DNA of 64,000 bases, taken from Cladorhizidae sp. MBARI D1340-BT2. Taxonomy: Eukaryota; Porifera; Demospongiae; Poecilosclerida; Cladorhizidae. Under the pieces are notes generated by a model, which was not told the DNA's origin, ran no database searches, and saw nothing but the letters and a program-made list of their open reading frames with translations. Positions within the stretch are counted from its first letter, which is position 1. Every line of letters starts with the position of its first letter. The position numbers and the translations under genes were made by a program. Shown piece after piece: positions 38,110 through 49,510 of the stretch. The stretch covers positions 26,918,832-26,982,831 of the forward strand of contig JAQNBH010000010.1 in the NCBI GenBank assembly GCA_028752905.1, read 5' to 3'.

Positions 38110-41100
38110 TTTGTTTGTTTTTTTGTTTTGTTTTGTTATTATTCGTCAAGCGAAGCAAGGCTTTGCCTCAGGCATGGAGCAATAAACTTTAGAGATGCTA
38201 AAATTAATTAAATCATTAATAAATAAACATGGGCCTCCACCCACACAGCCACAAGGCTTCACTCGACTCCCAATGTTGGACATTACCCGCTATTAATATT
38301 ATTGTTGTTGTTGTTGTTGTTGTTATGTTTTTTCCCCTATTAGCAACTGGCATTCTGAAGGGCTATGACCCTCTACTGAACCTAGTGATCGATGGATGTA
38401 TTGAACATATACAAGGTGGGTGTGGTCAAATCTGTGTATTTAAACCAGACCATTTAGGTCCATGGAAATAATTTGACTTGGTATTAAGGGGGTAGTAAAC
38501 CATTTTTCTGAAAATGTTCTTTAAAAAAATTCTTCCTTTTATATCCTACCTATAGCTCTGCATGACCTGTGTACAAAACTTGGAAGGCTGTTCTGGTTCA
38601 GAAAAAAAGTTATGGAGGATTTCATGCATGCATTTTGTACACACCTGTACTGCATGGGGTGTGTAAATGATGTCTGTTTCCCCCCAAAAACTTATGGTTA
38701 CCACTTTAGAGCTCTGTAGATTCTGCAAACTTCATGGTATGGACTTGATATATAGCTCAAAAGATAGGTCTCTCTGTGTGCTCTCTTTTGATACTAAAAT
38801 ATTTTTCATAGGTATAACTATAGGCAAGTTACTAGACCTAAAGTGGAGGGACCTAAAAACCTGAATGCCTGCAACCTCCACATAAATAACTCCAGATTGC
38901 TAAGTGCTAAAAATAACATTAGCACGGGTGGCTAGAGGAAGCCCTTCTCTATGTAATGAGTGTTTTCATTAGGCGTTAAAATTTAAGTACGTGGTCAAGC
39001 GTGGGGTGGAAAATGAGTTTTATGGATTTTTAAAGAAATTCATTTTCTACCCCACGCTTGACCACGTACTTAAATTTTAACGCCTAATAAAAGCACTCAT
39101 TACATAGAGTATGGCTTCCTCTAGCCACACGTGCTAATTTTAAATTTTTAGCACTTAGCAATCGGGAGTTATTTATGTGGAAGTTGCAGGCATTCAGGTT
39201 TTTAGGTCCCTCCACTTGTAGCTCCCCTAACTTGGCTATAGTTATACTTGTGAAAAATATTTTAGTATCAACAGAGAGCACATAGAGAGACCTATCTTTT
39301 GAGCTATATATGAAGTCCATACCATGAAGTTTACGGAATCTATGGAGTTATAAAGTGGTTATCACACACAAAAAAAGCATGTGGGTCATTCCCCCCCCCC
39401 CCCCCCAAATGCAACTGTCTCCCCTTCAAAGCTGTATTATGAGTATTATGAAAAAGGTGAGTTTTTGGACTTTCAAAAAATCTCTCTCGGTGAATATTTA
39501 TCTAGAACAATTCCATAATATACCATTTTATAGCTCTTTCTATGCTCTAAAGTTTGATAGAATCCTTTTTCTTATTTTGTGTACTGGTCTTGAGTTATGC
39601 ATTGATGTTCGACACGGATTTCGTGCTTTTTCATTACTAATTTTCATTGACCTCCCAAATCACTTCCAAGTACATTGTGGCAAAACTGTCTCTATCATAC
39701 TTTACGTATGTGGCTATGTTACACAAACTGTGAATGGGAAGTGGTCACTGACAATCTGTGATTTTTAAGATTTTTGTCGAGTGACAAGGGTAAGGTTCTA
39801 AGGGCGTCTATCTGTGGCAAATGTACAAACATGAAAATTCACTAGTAGCCTTCATGTAATATGTCATTTTAAAGCTATTGAACCAGTCTTTCTTTTGATC
39901 TAAAAAGTATCTGTAAAGGATGAAAAACAAAAAAGTTATGAACGATACAAATTTGGAACACAGATCTTCAGAAAAATAGTTTACTACCCCCTTAACCACA
40001 GCGAAATAATTTGACTGGGATATATTAAATACATGGAAATATTTTGACTGGGATATTCTTGGCAAAAGTGCTGAAACTCTGTTAAACAAGTGGGGTTCAT
40101 GGCTACTAGATTTCCATACATAAAGGCACACCGGCCAATGTCCATGATTCTAGCTAGTGAGAGTACCTGCTTCTTTGTAGTGATTGTTCAACATAAACTG
40201 ATTTGTTGCACGTACAGAAGTAGCCACTGGTCATTGCAAGTACATATTGCTGAGTCATGACCACGTCTGCGATTGCTAATGATGTAATCGCTACAAATGG
40301 CCGGTTGTGAAATTTTGCGGCTATTTTTCTTGGAATTATTTCCCTAACATTAGCTACAATTAATTAACCTAATGTGTGTGTATTGCGTGTACAATACTGT
40401 ACATCAGTCATCTGTTTGGAAGCAGGTTCAAGTAGGTTGACAATAGGACACACACTGGACCAACACCACACTGGGTTGAGGCAGGTTCAAGTAGGTTGAC
40501 AATAGCTCTATGGGGACACACACTGGACCAACACCACACTGGGTTAAGGCAGGTTGAAGTAGGTTGACAATAGCTCTATGGGGACACACTGGACCAACAC
40601 CACACTGAGTTGAGGCAGGTTGAAGTAGGTTGACAATTGGTCTATGGGGACACACTGGACCAACACCACACTGGGTTGAGGCAGGTTGAAGTCGGTTGAC
40701 AATAGCTCTATGGGGACACACACTGGACCAACACCACACTGGGTTGAGGCAGGTTGAAGTAGGTTGACAATAGCTCTATGGGGACACACACTGGACCAAC
40801 ATCACACTGGGTTCCTGTCTTAAAAAACTGTAGAAAGGAAACGAGACTGTACCCCAAGTGGTCCAAACCAGTTTGATGATCCTTTACCTTTTATAATCAT
40901 GCATAATCATGCACACCAAAGGACAAAAACGAGTTTCAAACTGATTGCAGTCTACTTGAGTACAGCCTGTTCCCTTTCTCTTGTAACAGGTGGTTTGTTT
41001 TTATATTACCTACCACTACTACTATACTACTATTACTATACTACTACTATTACTATATTACTACTACTATACTATATACTACTATACTATATACTACTTT

Positions 41101-42832
41101 AGCGTGAGCTAAAACAAAAAGAACTTTTTCACAAAATTATTCTTCAATTCTCAAAGCAAAATTGATACACACTAGTCAGCTGAAATATTCTCTGAGTCAC
41201 GTGAGCCATCACGGGTGTGGTACCACACTACCACTATTACTACTACTACTATTACTACACTATTACTATACGACTAAGTACTGCTATACTACTACTACTA
41301 CTGTACTACTGCCACTATTACTATACTACTACTACTGTACTACTGCCACTATTACTATACTACTACTACTATACTACTGCCACTATTACTGTACTACTAC
41401 TACTATACTATATACTACCACTATTACTACTACTAATACTGCTATACTATTACTATTATACTTTTTTTTACGAAGCATATGCAAAACATTGTAAACCCTA
41501 GTACTACTAATATACTACTGCTACTACAATAATACTATAATACTACACTATGCTATACACGTAGGAAGTCACTGATATAAAGATCACCATGGCTAACATC
41601 ATGATTACTGTCATGGCTAACATCATGATACTGTCATGGCTAACATCATGATACTGTCATGGCTAACATCATGATACTGTCATGGCTAACATCATGATAC
41701 TGTCATGGCTAACATCATGATACTGTCATGGCTAACATCATGATACTGTCATGGCTAACATCATGATACTGTCATGGCTAACATCATGATACTGTCATGG
41801 CTAATATCATGATACTGTCATGGCTAACATCATGATACTGTCATGGCTAACATCATGATACTGTCATGGCTAACATCATGATACTGTCATGGCTAACATC
41901 ATGATACTGTCATGGCTAACATCATGATACTGTCATGGCTAACATCATGATACTGTCATGGCTAACATCATGATACTGTCATGGCTAACATCATGATACT
42001 GTCATGGCTAACATCATGATACTGTCATGGCTAATATCATGACTGTGGTGAAACACTTGATTTCCAGTATGAAAAGTAACCTTTTTGGTTCTCAAGGTGT
42101 TGTATCAGCATTTACTATTTTTGATCCAAAGAAAATTCCCACTCGTCAATCTTCTGAATATCAGCATTGCAGTACAGATCCGTTGGACATTCCGATTAGT
42201 TCTTATGGAGTGGCCAGAACAGCAGACACCCTTGAAGGGTGAAGAATACTCTAAACCAGCCCTCATAGCACCTGAAATCCACACTGAATGGAATACTTTT
42301 GACACTACCTCACTCAAAAGCTAAAGAAAGATTCAGCATCACAATTGCAAGAACTGGTGACCAATAAAATGCTCATGACAATGTTTCCCAACTTAAACAC
42401 TTTGGCTAACACCTGCCTATCAATTCCTGTTGGCACTCTGTCTGTTGAAGTCTGTTGAACGAAGTTTTTCAAAGATGAAGATGATTAAGACCAAGTTGAG
42501 AACTGGCATTGGACAAGCAAACCTTCTCTTATGTAATGAATATAGCTGTAGCATCAGCACAGACATTATCTGATGATGATTCAGGTAGCATTGTAGATTT
42601 GGGCATAGAAATAATAGAAGGGACTTGTTGTGGAATTGCCTTTCAGTTTGTGTGTGCTATTCAACTTCCTCAAGTTTGTTCCTTCAGCATATTAATAATT
42701 ACAAAAACTCAGGGGGGAGGGGAGCAAAACATAGCCGGGGGGAGGGGGGGGGCAAAACATACAGCTGGGGGGAGGTGAGCGAAACATAGCCGGGGGGAGG
42801 GGAGGAACAAAGAACCCTTCTTGACTACTACT

Positions 42833-42864
<32 letters not shown>

Positions 42865-42911
42865 TTATTACTACTACTACTTACTACTACTATTACTACT
42901 ACTACTATTAT

Positions 42912-42943
<32 letters not shown>

Positions 42944-45900
42944 TTACTACTACTATTACTACTACTACTATTATTACTACTACTACTTACTACTACTACT
43001 ACTACTACTACTACTATTACTATTACTACTAATATTATTACTACTATTACTACTTACTACTAATACTACTACTACTTACTACTACTACTATTACTACTAC
43101 TACTTACTACTACTACTATTACTACTACTACTTACTACTACTACTATTACTACTACTATTACTACTACTACTACTACTATTACTATTACTACTAATATTA
43201 TTACTACTACTACTACTATTACTACTTACTACTATTACTACTACTACTACTACTATTACTACTACTACTACTATTACTACTACTACTACTATTACTATTA
43301 CTACTACTACTATTACCACTACTACTATTACTATTACTATTACTACTATTACTACTATTACTACTTACTACTACTACTATTACCACTACTACTACTATTA
43401 CTACTACTATTACTACTACTATTACTACTACTACTATTACTACTACTTGCTACTACTATTACTATTATTACTACTACTACTACTATTACTACTTACTACT
43501 ATTACTACTACATGTACTTACTACTACTACTACTATGACTACTATTACTACTACTACTACTACTATTACTATTACTACTACTACTGCATACTATTACTAC
43601 TACTATTACTATTACTACTACTACTATTACTATTACTACTACTACTACTACTACTGCATACTATTACTACTACTATTACTATTACTACTACTACTACTAC
43701 TATTACTACTACTATTATTACTACTACTACTACTATTACTACTACTATTACTACTACTATTACTACTACTACTTACTACTACTACTACTATTACTACTTA
43801 CTACTACTACTATTACTACTACTATTACTACTACTACTACTGCATACTATTACTACTACTACTACTATTACTACTACTATTACTACTACTATTATTACTA
43901 CTACTACTATTACTACTACTACTATTACTACTACTTACTACTACTACTATTACTACTTACTACTACTACTATTACTACTTACTACTACTACTACTATTAC
44001 TACTACTACTACTACTTACTACTACTACACTCATCATCAAGAAGGATGACCATCAGCTGATACCAGAGCTCTTTAAATATCAGCTTGGAAAAGATTTCTT
44101 GCTTGTTGTTTCTGCCAGCTTGCTTGACCTTCGTCTTGGTGATAGTTTAACACGTATCTAAAGAGATCACATGAGGTGCACATGATCCATGATGTGTCAA
44201 TTGCCGTGATGTAGAAGCACTGTACCAGATCAGACCGATGATGGGTGTGGTTTCACAATTATAATGTTGAGACTGGATGTGCAGCATCTCCTTCACGAGC
44301 AGGTACCTCCATTTTCTGGCTCTAGCTACCACTGAGGTCTCCTCCGCAAGATTATATGGCTGTGGATCCATGCATGTTCAGCAATGGCAGGCTTCCCCAG
44401 CTCCCTCATCTGACAGGAGAGCTGAGGTAGAAGGCTAGAGCTCATTTGCTGAAACATCCTGTTAAATAATCAAACCATCATCACTTTGTTATCACTATTC
44501 TTTAATTATACACTTATTATCACTTCTTTATTTATATACTTATTATCACTCTTTAATTATACACTCATTATCTACTTATTATCACTCTTCAATTATATAC
44601 TTATTATCACTCTTCTTTAATTATATACTTATTAATTATCACTCTTTAATTATGTACTTATTATCACTCTTTAATTATGTACTTATTATCACTCTTTAAT
44701 TATATACTTATTATCACTCTTTAATTATATACTTATTATCATTCTTTAATTATATACTTATTATCACTCTTCTTTAATTATATACTTATTATCACTCTTT
44801 AATTATACACTTATTATCACTCTTTAATTATACACTTATTATCACTCTTCTTTATTATTATCACCATACCTGTCAACCTCCTCAGGTTACAGTTATCTGT
44901 GATTCTTGTGGAGACCATTATCACACCCTCCACACACATACAACACACTTAAGCAGTCATAGATGTACAGATGTACAAAGCTTCTTCATTCATTTACCTG
45001 TTTTTAACAAATGCAATGCATATGGGTGGTGTGCTTAAGCACAAACTATGTTAATACTTTGATAAACTTAAAACGCTCATTTTAAGCGTGATGATCTTCA
45101 AAGTTCAGGAACGTAGTGTTTTGTAGTATTTTCCCTTGCTCTATAGTGGAGGATGTTGAGAACTTAGAAAGCTCGTACATGATTCTCTGGTGGCTCCAGC
45201 TCAAAACAACACAAGAGATTCTCCTCTGTTTGTTAGTATAGATAGCAAGATGGAGCTCTCCTTTCATGTTTAGGACAGATGAATTTAGGACAAGTGACCC
45301 AACTTATTTAGGATGGGTAACCCTCTATAAATGATGGGTGACCCAACTTATTTAGGATGGGTGACCCAGTTTATTTAATCTATATATGATGGGTGACCCA
45401 GCTTATTTAGGACGGGTGACACAGTTTATTTAGCCCATATGACCTAAGATGGGTTACCCAGTTTATTTAGGAAGGTAACTCATATATATATGATGGGTGA
45501 CCCAGCTTATTTAAGATGGGTAGATGGGTAACCCAGTTTATTTAGGATAGGTAACCCATATATATATGATGGGTGACCCAGCTTATTTAAGATGGGTAAC
45601 CCAGTTTATTTACGATGGGTAACCCATATATATATGATGGGTGACCCAGCTTATTTAAGATGGGTAACCCAGTTTATTTAGGATGGGTAACCCATATATA
45701 TATGATGGGTGCAGCTTATTTAAGATGGGTAACCCATATATATATATGATGGGTGACCCATATATATATATGATGGGTGACCCAGCTTATTTAAGATGGG
45801 TAACCCGGTTTATTTAGGATAGGTAACCCATATATATATATATGATGGGTGACCCAGCTTATTTAAGATGGGTAACCCATCTTATTTAGAACTGGGTGAC

Positions 45901-46181
45901 AATAACTAGTCGTACACGTGCATATGATGTGACCATGTGCAGAGCAAGTTCTCTCATTCAACTCCCCCGTGAGGGTTCGTCTCTCCCTCTCTCCAATTAC
46001 AGTTGTGTTGATTAAAGATGTGTCTTGTATTTTCTCAGATCCCGAAGATGCTTTCAAGATCACAGACGAGACACGCAGTCTGGGACTGGTGGTGTGCCGC
46101 GGGACCACCGTGGTGCTGGTGTGTCCCGCCGATTCCATGGAACAGATACCAAACCCGTTTATCCAGCAAGAAGCAGTCTAA
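36887..46181 (+). CDS. LSM7: U6 snRNA-associated Sm-like protein LSm7, three exons
   Basis: Exons 36887-37007, 38344-38415 and 46039-46181 join in phase 1 at both junctions (donors GTATGA and GTGGGT; acceptors CCTATTAG and TTTCTCAG) to give 111 residues against 103 in human. Exon 1 has a Lys-rich start then LGKYLDKKVRVKFQGGRE (Sm1 start). Exon 2 has TGILKGYDPLLNLVIDGCIE (rest of Sm1). Exon 3 has DPEDAFKITDETRSLGLVVC, then RGTTVVLVCP (Sm2) and IPNPFIQQEAV. These are near-identical to human LSm7 motifs. LSm7 is a ring subunit of LSm2-8 (nuclear, binds the U6 3' end, splicing) and LSm1-7 (cytoplasmic, mRNA decapping and decay). ATG 36887 gives the normal family N-terminus; an upstream in-frame ATG at 36830 would add 19 atypical residues. 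Intron 2 is 7.6 kb and full of repeats and transposon pieces. Confidence 0.95.
37051..37660. mobile_element. 610-bp MITE with GTCCACACTGCA ends, LSM7 intron 1
   Basis: Left end GTCCACACTGCAACTAA ... GCATTAATGCA; right end inverted GTCCACACTGCAGAAGC ... GCATTAATTCA. About 35 bp of terminal similarity. The interior is non-coding and includes a 13-bp tandem repeat. Superfamily not assigned; no certain target duplication. Confidence 0.6.
37329..37432. repeat. minisatellite, 13-bp unit, about 8 copies
   Basis: Unit AGCTGGCCACTCT with AGCTAGCC variants at both edges. Confidence 0.95.
37661..38343. other. LSM7 intron 1, 3' part with T/A-rich triplets
   Basis: 37690-37835 holds degenerate AAGGCTAGG/TTAGGGTTAGG words. 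37965-38110 is a (TTA)n/(TTG)n microsatellite, and a further (GTT)n run lies at 38299-38324 before the exon 2 acceptor. Confidence 0.8.
38488..39991. mobile_element. 1.5-kb TTAA-flanked DNA element, non-autonomous
   Basis: TTAA lies on both sides (38484-38487 and 39992-39995). Ends GGGGGTAGTAAACCATTTTT and, inverted, GGGGGTAGTAAACTATTTTT match at 24 of 25 positions. TTAA duplication fits piggyBac or Kolobok; the GGG-type end favours Kolobok-like (inference). No transposase. It contains a large foldback at 38698-39365. Host flanks on both sides carry AATAATTTGACTxGG words, so it landed in a short local repeat in LSM7 intron 2. Confidence 0.75.
38698..39365. repeat. long inverted repeat (foldback), arms about 325 bp
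   Basis: The arms meet near 39027 at ATTTTTAAAG. The inner stem includes TACGTGGTCAAGCGTGGGG and its inverse; outer parts include CCTATCTTTTGAGCTATAT and GGTATGGACTTGATATATAG in opposite senses. Related arms occur at 4862-5022 and 53878-54045. Confidence 0.9.
39996..40423. other. LSM7 intron 2, nothing assigned
   Basis: Contains a second TTTTGACTGGGATAT word near 40045. No coding sequence recognised. Confidence 0.5.
40424..40815. repeat. minisatellite, 68-bp unit, about 5.5 copies
   Basis: Unit contains GAGGCAGGTTGAAGTAGG, TTGACAATAGCTCTATGGGG and CACTGGACCAACACCACACT. The 68-bp period shifts frame each copy. Confidence 0.96.
41011..41560. repeat. TAC/TAT-rich triplet microsatellite clusters
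   Basis: Two clusters (41011-41096 and 41222-41555) of imperfect TAC, TAT and TGC triplets, separated by about 125 bp of unique DNA. Confidence 0.93.
41589..42045. repeat. minisatellite, 23-bp unit, about 20 copies
   Basis: Unit CATGGCTAACATCATGATAC plus TGT, highly uniform. It abuts the hAT pseudogene that follows. Confidence 0.98.
42046..42610 (+). pseudogene. hAT transposase C-terminal remnant
   Basis: Translated pieces match the C-terminal third of the intact transposase at 18120-20306 in the same order: LISSMKSNLFGSQGVVSAFT, IFDPKKIP, ADTLEG, EIHTEWNTF, LQELVTNKMLMTMFPNL and CLSIPVGTLSVE, then SFSKMKMIKTK. Frameshifts near 42235 and 42305, a small duplication of GTCTGTTGAA near 42440 and further stops make it dead. 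It is a different, older member of the same hAT group, in LSM7 intron 2. Confidence 0.8.
42709..42803. repeat. G-rich repeat, about 3 copies
   Basis: GGGGGGAGGGGAGCAAAACATAG-like units next to the triplet array; resembles the G-tract ends of hAT-like MITEs in the window. Confidence 0.6.
42833..44028. repeat. 1.2-kb TAC/TTA triplet array, nearly free of G on the plus strand
   Basis: Almost entirely T, A and C: TAC triplets with TAT/TTA interruptions, plus rare TGCATAC and ACATGTAC interruptions. Long Tyr, Leu and Thr frames on the plus strand are artefacts. Confidence 0.97.
44200..44400 (-). pseudogene. Penelope-like GIY-YIG 3' fragment
   Basis: Minus strand gives AIAEHAWIHSH then, after a frameshift, AEETSVVARARKWRYLLVKE and MLHIQ. 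This aligns with AIAEHAW ... LDQARRQKELLVKEPLHIAL of the element at 15363-16935. Only the C-terminal part remains. Flanking DNA (44029-44199) is unassigned. Confidence 0.65.
44487..44856. repeat. minisatellite, 25-bp unit, about 14 copies
   Basis: Unit ATACTTATTATCACTCTTTA plus ATTAT, with small indels between copies. Confidence 0.95.
44857..45283. other. LSM7 intron 2, nothing assigned
   Basis: A 61-codon minus-strand frame (45082-45267) has no recognisable features. Confidence 0.45.
45284..45898. repeat. minisatellite with GATGGGTGACCCAGCTTATT units
   Basis: About 22-bp subunits (GATGGGT(A/G)ACCCA + GCTTATTTA, GTTTATTTA or TATATATAT) arranged in a roughly 65-bp higher-order unit. Ends about 140 bp before LSM7 exon 3. 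Confidence 0.93.
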
Positions 46182-46229
46182 CGCAGCATGCTCTAGTTAC
46201 CATTCCATTTAATGTTCCCTCTCCTATTC

Positions 46230-46235
46230 ATTAAA
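46230..46235 (+). terminator. LSM7 poly(A) signal ATTAAA
   Basis: ATTAAA 48 nt after the LSM7 stop. The same hexamer lies at a similar distance after the TRAF gene stop at 58496. Confidence 0.5.
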
Positions 46236-47994
46236 AGCCGTGTTATTAAGGATGTGTTATATTTAGCACCTACTTTTTCTTAAGCACCGACTCTATTCTT
46301 GGTTCTAGCCTCTATTTGTGAACGCATCAAGTAAAATGGAACTTTAGGCACATACCTGCTGTGTTGAGTTTTTGATGCCATTTAATAGACCCTAAAAGTT
46401 TTTTCACAAATTTTCACATCTATATCTAATACCATGTACCTGTTGCAATCAAGGGTGGTTAGGCGTTTTTAGTAAATCAAGTCAAAAGAGGTGAATTATA
46501 ATAAAAAGAGACCAAAATCCAAAACTGCAAACTAATTATGGAGCTAACAGAGCAGGTCTGCGATCAGCAGATATACATTTTGACAAGATGAGCATATTTT
46601 GTTGATGGAAGCTTGTCAGGGAGCATCCTGACAACTGCCTCTGACACCTCTGGAAAAGGAGGAACAATGTGTGGGAATAACTCACCTGATTACTCACCTA
46701 ATCAGAAGGTGTAAAACCACAGAGATCAGAGAAGACAGACTACCCACAAACCACTACGTGAACTGTGATAGAATCAAAGAGAAAAAGATAACTAAGAAAG
46801 AAAGCGAACGATTAAGAACGACAATTAAGACTGAGTAAGTCTATCATCGAATGAGATAGATTACTAGTGATATTGTGCTTATTGATATATGTTTTTAATG
46901 TGCATTTGAGCCATTGTTTTATTGTTCTTTAATTCCTAACAAGCTCTAGTGAGGGAGTGAGGTTAGTGGTATTAGTCTTACCAAGGTCTTGAGGGCAAGA
47001 GGTGTGGTGCATCTAGGTTCTCAGACAAGGGTTTGGCGTCATCAGAAACTGCTAGTGGCTTATAAGAGGTCAGAGGGAGAGAGTTTCTGACAAAGCTCAA
47101 TCAGTCCATGAGATTTGTAAGATACTGTTGCTGTGCCATAGCTGAGCAATACATCTAGAACTTTAAACTCTTCATTGAGCGTGCCTAAGGTTCCATTTTT
47201 ACTTGATGCGTTCATATTTGTTGATCAAAGAATGCAGTTCTCATGCAGAGGCTTATATATAGACCTTCTTCACAAAAGGTAGACTTAATGGTTGACCTGA
47301 GATGCTGACCAGAGCCAGGACAACGTCAGATGAGGATAACTTCATTGGGAAGAAACACTGACTTTTGAGTAGGAGGTGATGTATAGTTGCCATCAATGCT
47401 TAATAGACATAGTCTCATCAACATCAAAGAGCGATATCTGTCTCTAGTTAACTTTGAAAACTTTTAAAATCGGTATACTCGACTCTGTGCCTATAGGACC
47501 ACCACCAGGGAATTACTGTTTCCAACCTAAGAGTGATGTATATATATACCACTCTTATATATGTAATAGACAGATGTGGTGCCATTCATATTGAAAGTAC
47601 TGACTGACTCTGGGAAACCTGTATTTATTTAAAAGCCTGATCTGAATTAATTCTGGGACTATTTGGAACTGCCCCTATTTGAATGCTACTGAAGTATATA
47701 TTTAAAGGAGAAGGTTAAAAGACAGTCATAGGAGCTGTTGCAGCAGATTCATATTGCCATGATTCTATGGAGTACTTTATTAGGTAAGGTGAACTGGGGG
47801 ATTAAACCAAGCGGAGTTCAGATATATTTTTAAGTAATCGTTGCATGTGTCAACTTAAGATTTCTGCCTACATTCAAACCTGAAATCAAGTTATATATAT
47901 ATATAATTATAGTAAATTTAAAAAAATTGATTCTTTGTTTCTAGGTGCAGATTCAGACACCATAATTATTATCTTCTCTCTAGTATACATCAGT
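46236..47994. other. intergenic DNA after LSM7
   Basis: 46262-46320 carries one diverged unit of the 39-bp minisatellite of 23456-24306. The remaining 1.6 kb is AT-rich with no protein similarity that I can see. Confidence 0.5.
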
Positions 47995-48188
47995 GAGTGC
48001 CATAACACCAAATGGTGTGAAAGTGCTTAAAAAAACAATGGTGACGCATATCACTTGCTATTGCATTATCTTACATATAATAATATCATGCTTTAGTGAA
48101 TCTTTTAGCAATCCATGTCTCAGTGGACAACCATTGAGTGACAAGGAGATACACTTTGTATGTTGCCAACTACAACTAGCCAAAACTA

Positions 48189-48481
48189 ATGCAATCAAGA
48201 AGAGTGTGTTTATTAAGGCTTGGAGGTATACTTGTGGCACTGTTTGGTAAGTCTATAACTAGTTTTGGTAAATGTATTAGCTGATGCCAGCTAAATGTTC
48301 AGTGTCAGCTCAGGACTGCTTTCTGGCATCAGGGGAGATAGCAACTTCATTCACAATTGCAGGTCATTTACCAAGTAAAACGCAAGTCATCGTCACCAGC
48401 TATGAGTTGGTATGCTGTGGCAACATCACAATTATGACGGATTTAAGTGGAACATGCAGCTACACTACATCAGGGAACTAA
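48189..48481 (+). pseudogene. truncated paralogue of the membrane-protein gene, plus strand
   Basis: Exon 1 is 48189-48246 (ATG CAA TCA..., a short hydrophobic leader, donor GTAAGT, phase 1). Exon 2 starts at 48291 after GATGCCAG and reads AKCSVSAQDCFLASGEIAT and VTSYELVCCGN, closely matching the intact gene. It stops at TAA 48479-48481, after about a third of the ectodomain. A very short secreted product is possible but loss of all later exons argues for a relic. Confidence 0.7.
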
Positions 48482-48534
48482 TTTTGTCTCCATAGTGTGC
48501 ATGTGATAAATTAGACGTAAGTGTGACATATTGT

Positions 48535-48783
48535 GACATTGCCAGAGCATAGAAACTCATAGCTGTTGATGATTGCTTAAGTTTCACTTGGTAAATGACT
48601 TGCGTTAATAGCATTTGTTAATGGAGTACCTATCAACCCCAACACTAGAAAGCAGTCCTGAGTCCTAAGTTGACACTGAAAACTTAACTGGCATCAATTG
48701 ACATAGTTACCAAAACTAAGAGATTTACCTAGCTGTGCAAGCACAAGTACACCTCCAAGCCTTCCTAAACTTCTTGATTCCAT
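48535..48783 (-). pseudogene. truncated paralogue of the membrane-protein gene, minus strand
   Basis: ATG at 48783 (MESRSLGRLGGVLVLAQL), donor GTAAAT at 48728, phase 1 kept. Exon 2 then hits a stop after six codons (KFSVST), although similarity continues to about 48535 (CATAGAAACTCATAGCT words shared with 51710-51725). Confidence 0.7.
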
Positions 48784-49510
48784 TAGTGCTGGCTCGGCAA
48801 GTTACGAATAGTATCTCCTCGTGACTCAATGGTTGAGTACGGAGGATATGGATTGCTAAAAATCCATTAAATGTTACCATGTTAGCAATGTCAAGTGTTA
48901 TGTGTCACCATGGTGTTTTTAACTAGCACTTTTACACAGTTTTGTGGTGCACTATCGAGAAGATTTATATAATGCTAGTGACAAAATATGAATACATGGG
49001 CCCTCGCCAACTGCGTCACTCAGTCATAGGTCATCCACAGGCAACACCTCACTGTCTTAGAGATCAGGAAATTACATATTGAGCACACAACTCACATACC
49101 ACTCCTAGCTATATCTGATGAATTACCCAAGATTCCTTCGACAGCAAGTCCTAGGATGTCCATGGGTCAAACTGTACGTGTGCTCGCTGGATTTACAATT
49201 GCTTCTGGTGTATTGCTAGTGGTGGCCACACCCACATACAGTGGGAATCTATTCCAATATACCATGTCTATCTGTACCAGCTGACCATCCTTGCTCTCTG
49301 CTATATAGTTGGCCCTCATCGCTCAGAGGAAAGAGTCTCAGCATAATTATAATGTTGAAGATCAGGGTTAAAAGAATTATGTGATGTATTTTTTACCGAA
49401 GTTGCCAATTCCCAATTTTTTCTTTCTCCGCCACTTTCACACCATCTTGTGATGGAATGCACTTAATCTCTACTGGTGTATATAGAGAAATGCTTCCATA
49501 TAATAACATG
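48535..49510. repeat. segmental duplication, copy A
   Basis: Direct duplicate of about 51705-52740: 5' exons plus roughly 700 bp of upstream DNA. Shared words include TTAGCAATGTCAAGTGT, TTTTACACAGTTTTGTGGTG, GCCCTCATCGCTCAGAGG and GTCTCAGCATAATTATAA. Several small indels separate the copies. Confidence 0.85.

Larger units (their letters stand above)
47995..49010. repeat. diverged inverted duplication of a membrane-protein gene 5' region
   Basis: The left arm (47995-48500, plus sense) and right arm (48515-49010, minus sense) are both copies of the 5' flank, exon 1 and start of exon 2 of the gene at 50431-51956, facing each other tail to tail. Shared words include AACCATTGAGT, TTTTAGCAATCCAT and GGCTTGGAGGT. 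Confidence 0.75.

Noticed and set aside
39355..39768. 137-codon plus-strand ORF in the TTAA element
   Set aside because: No transposase features, begins in a poly-C tract and shows no conserved residues; taken as chance.
42821..44161. ORFs of poly-Tyr, poly-Leu and poly-Thr up to 208 codons
   Set aside because: Products of the TAC/TTA triplet array.
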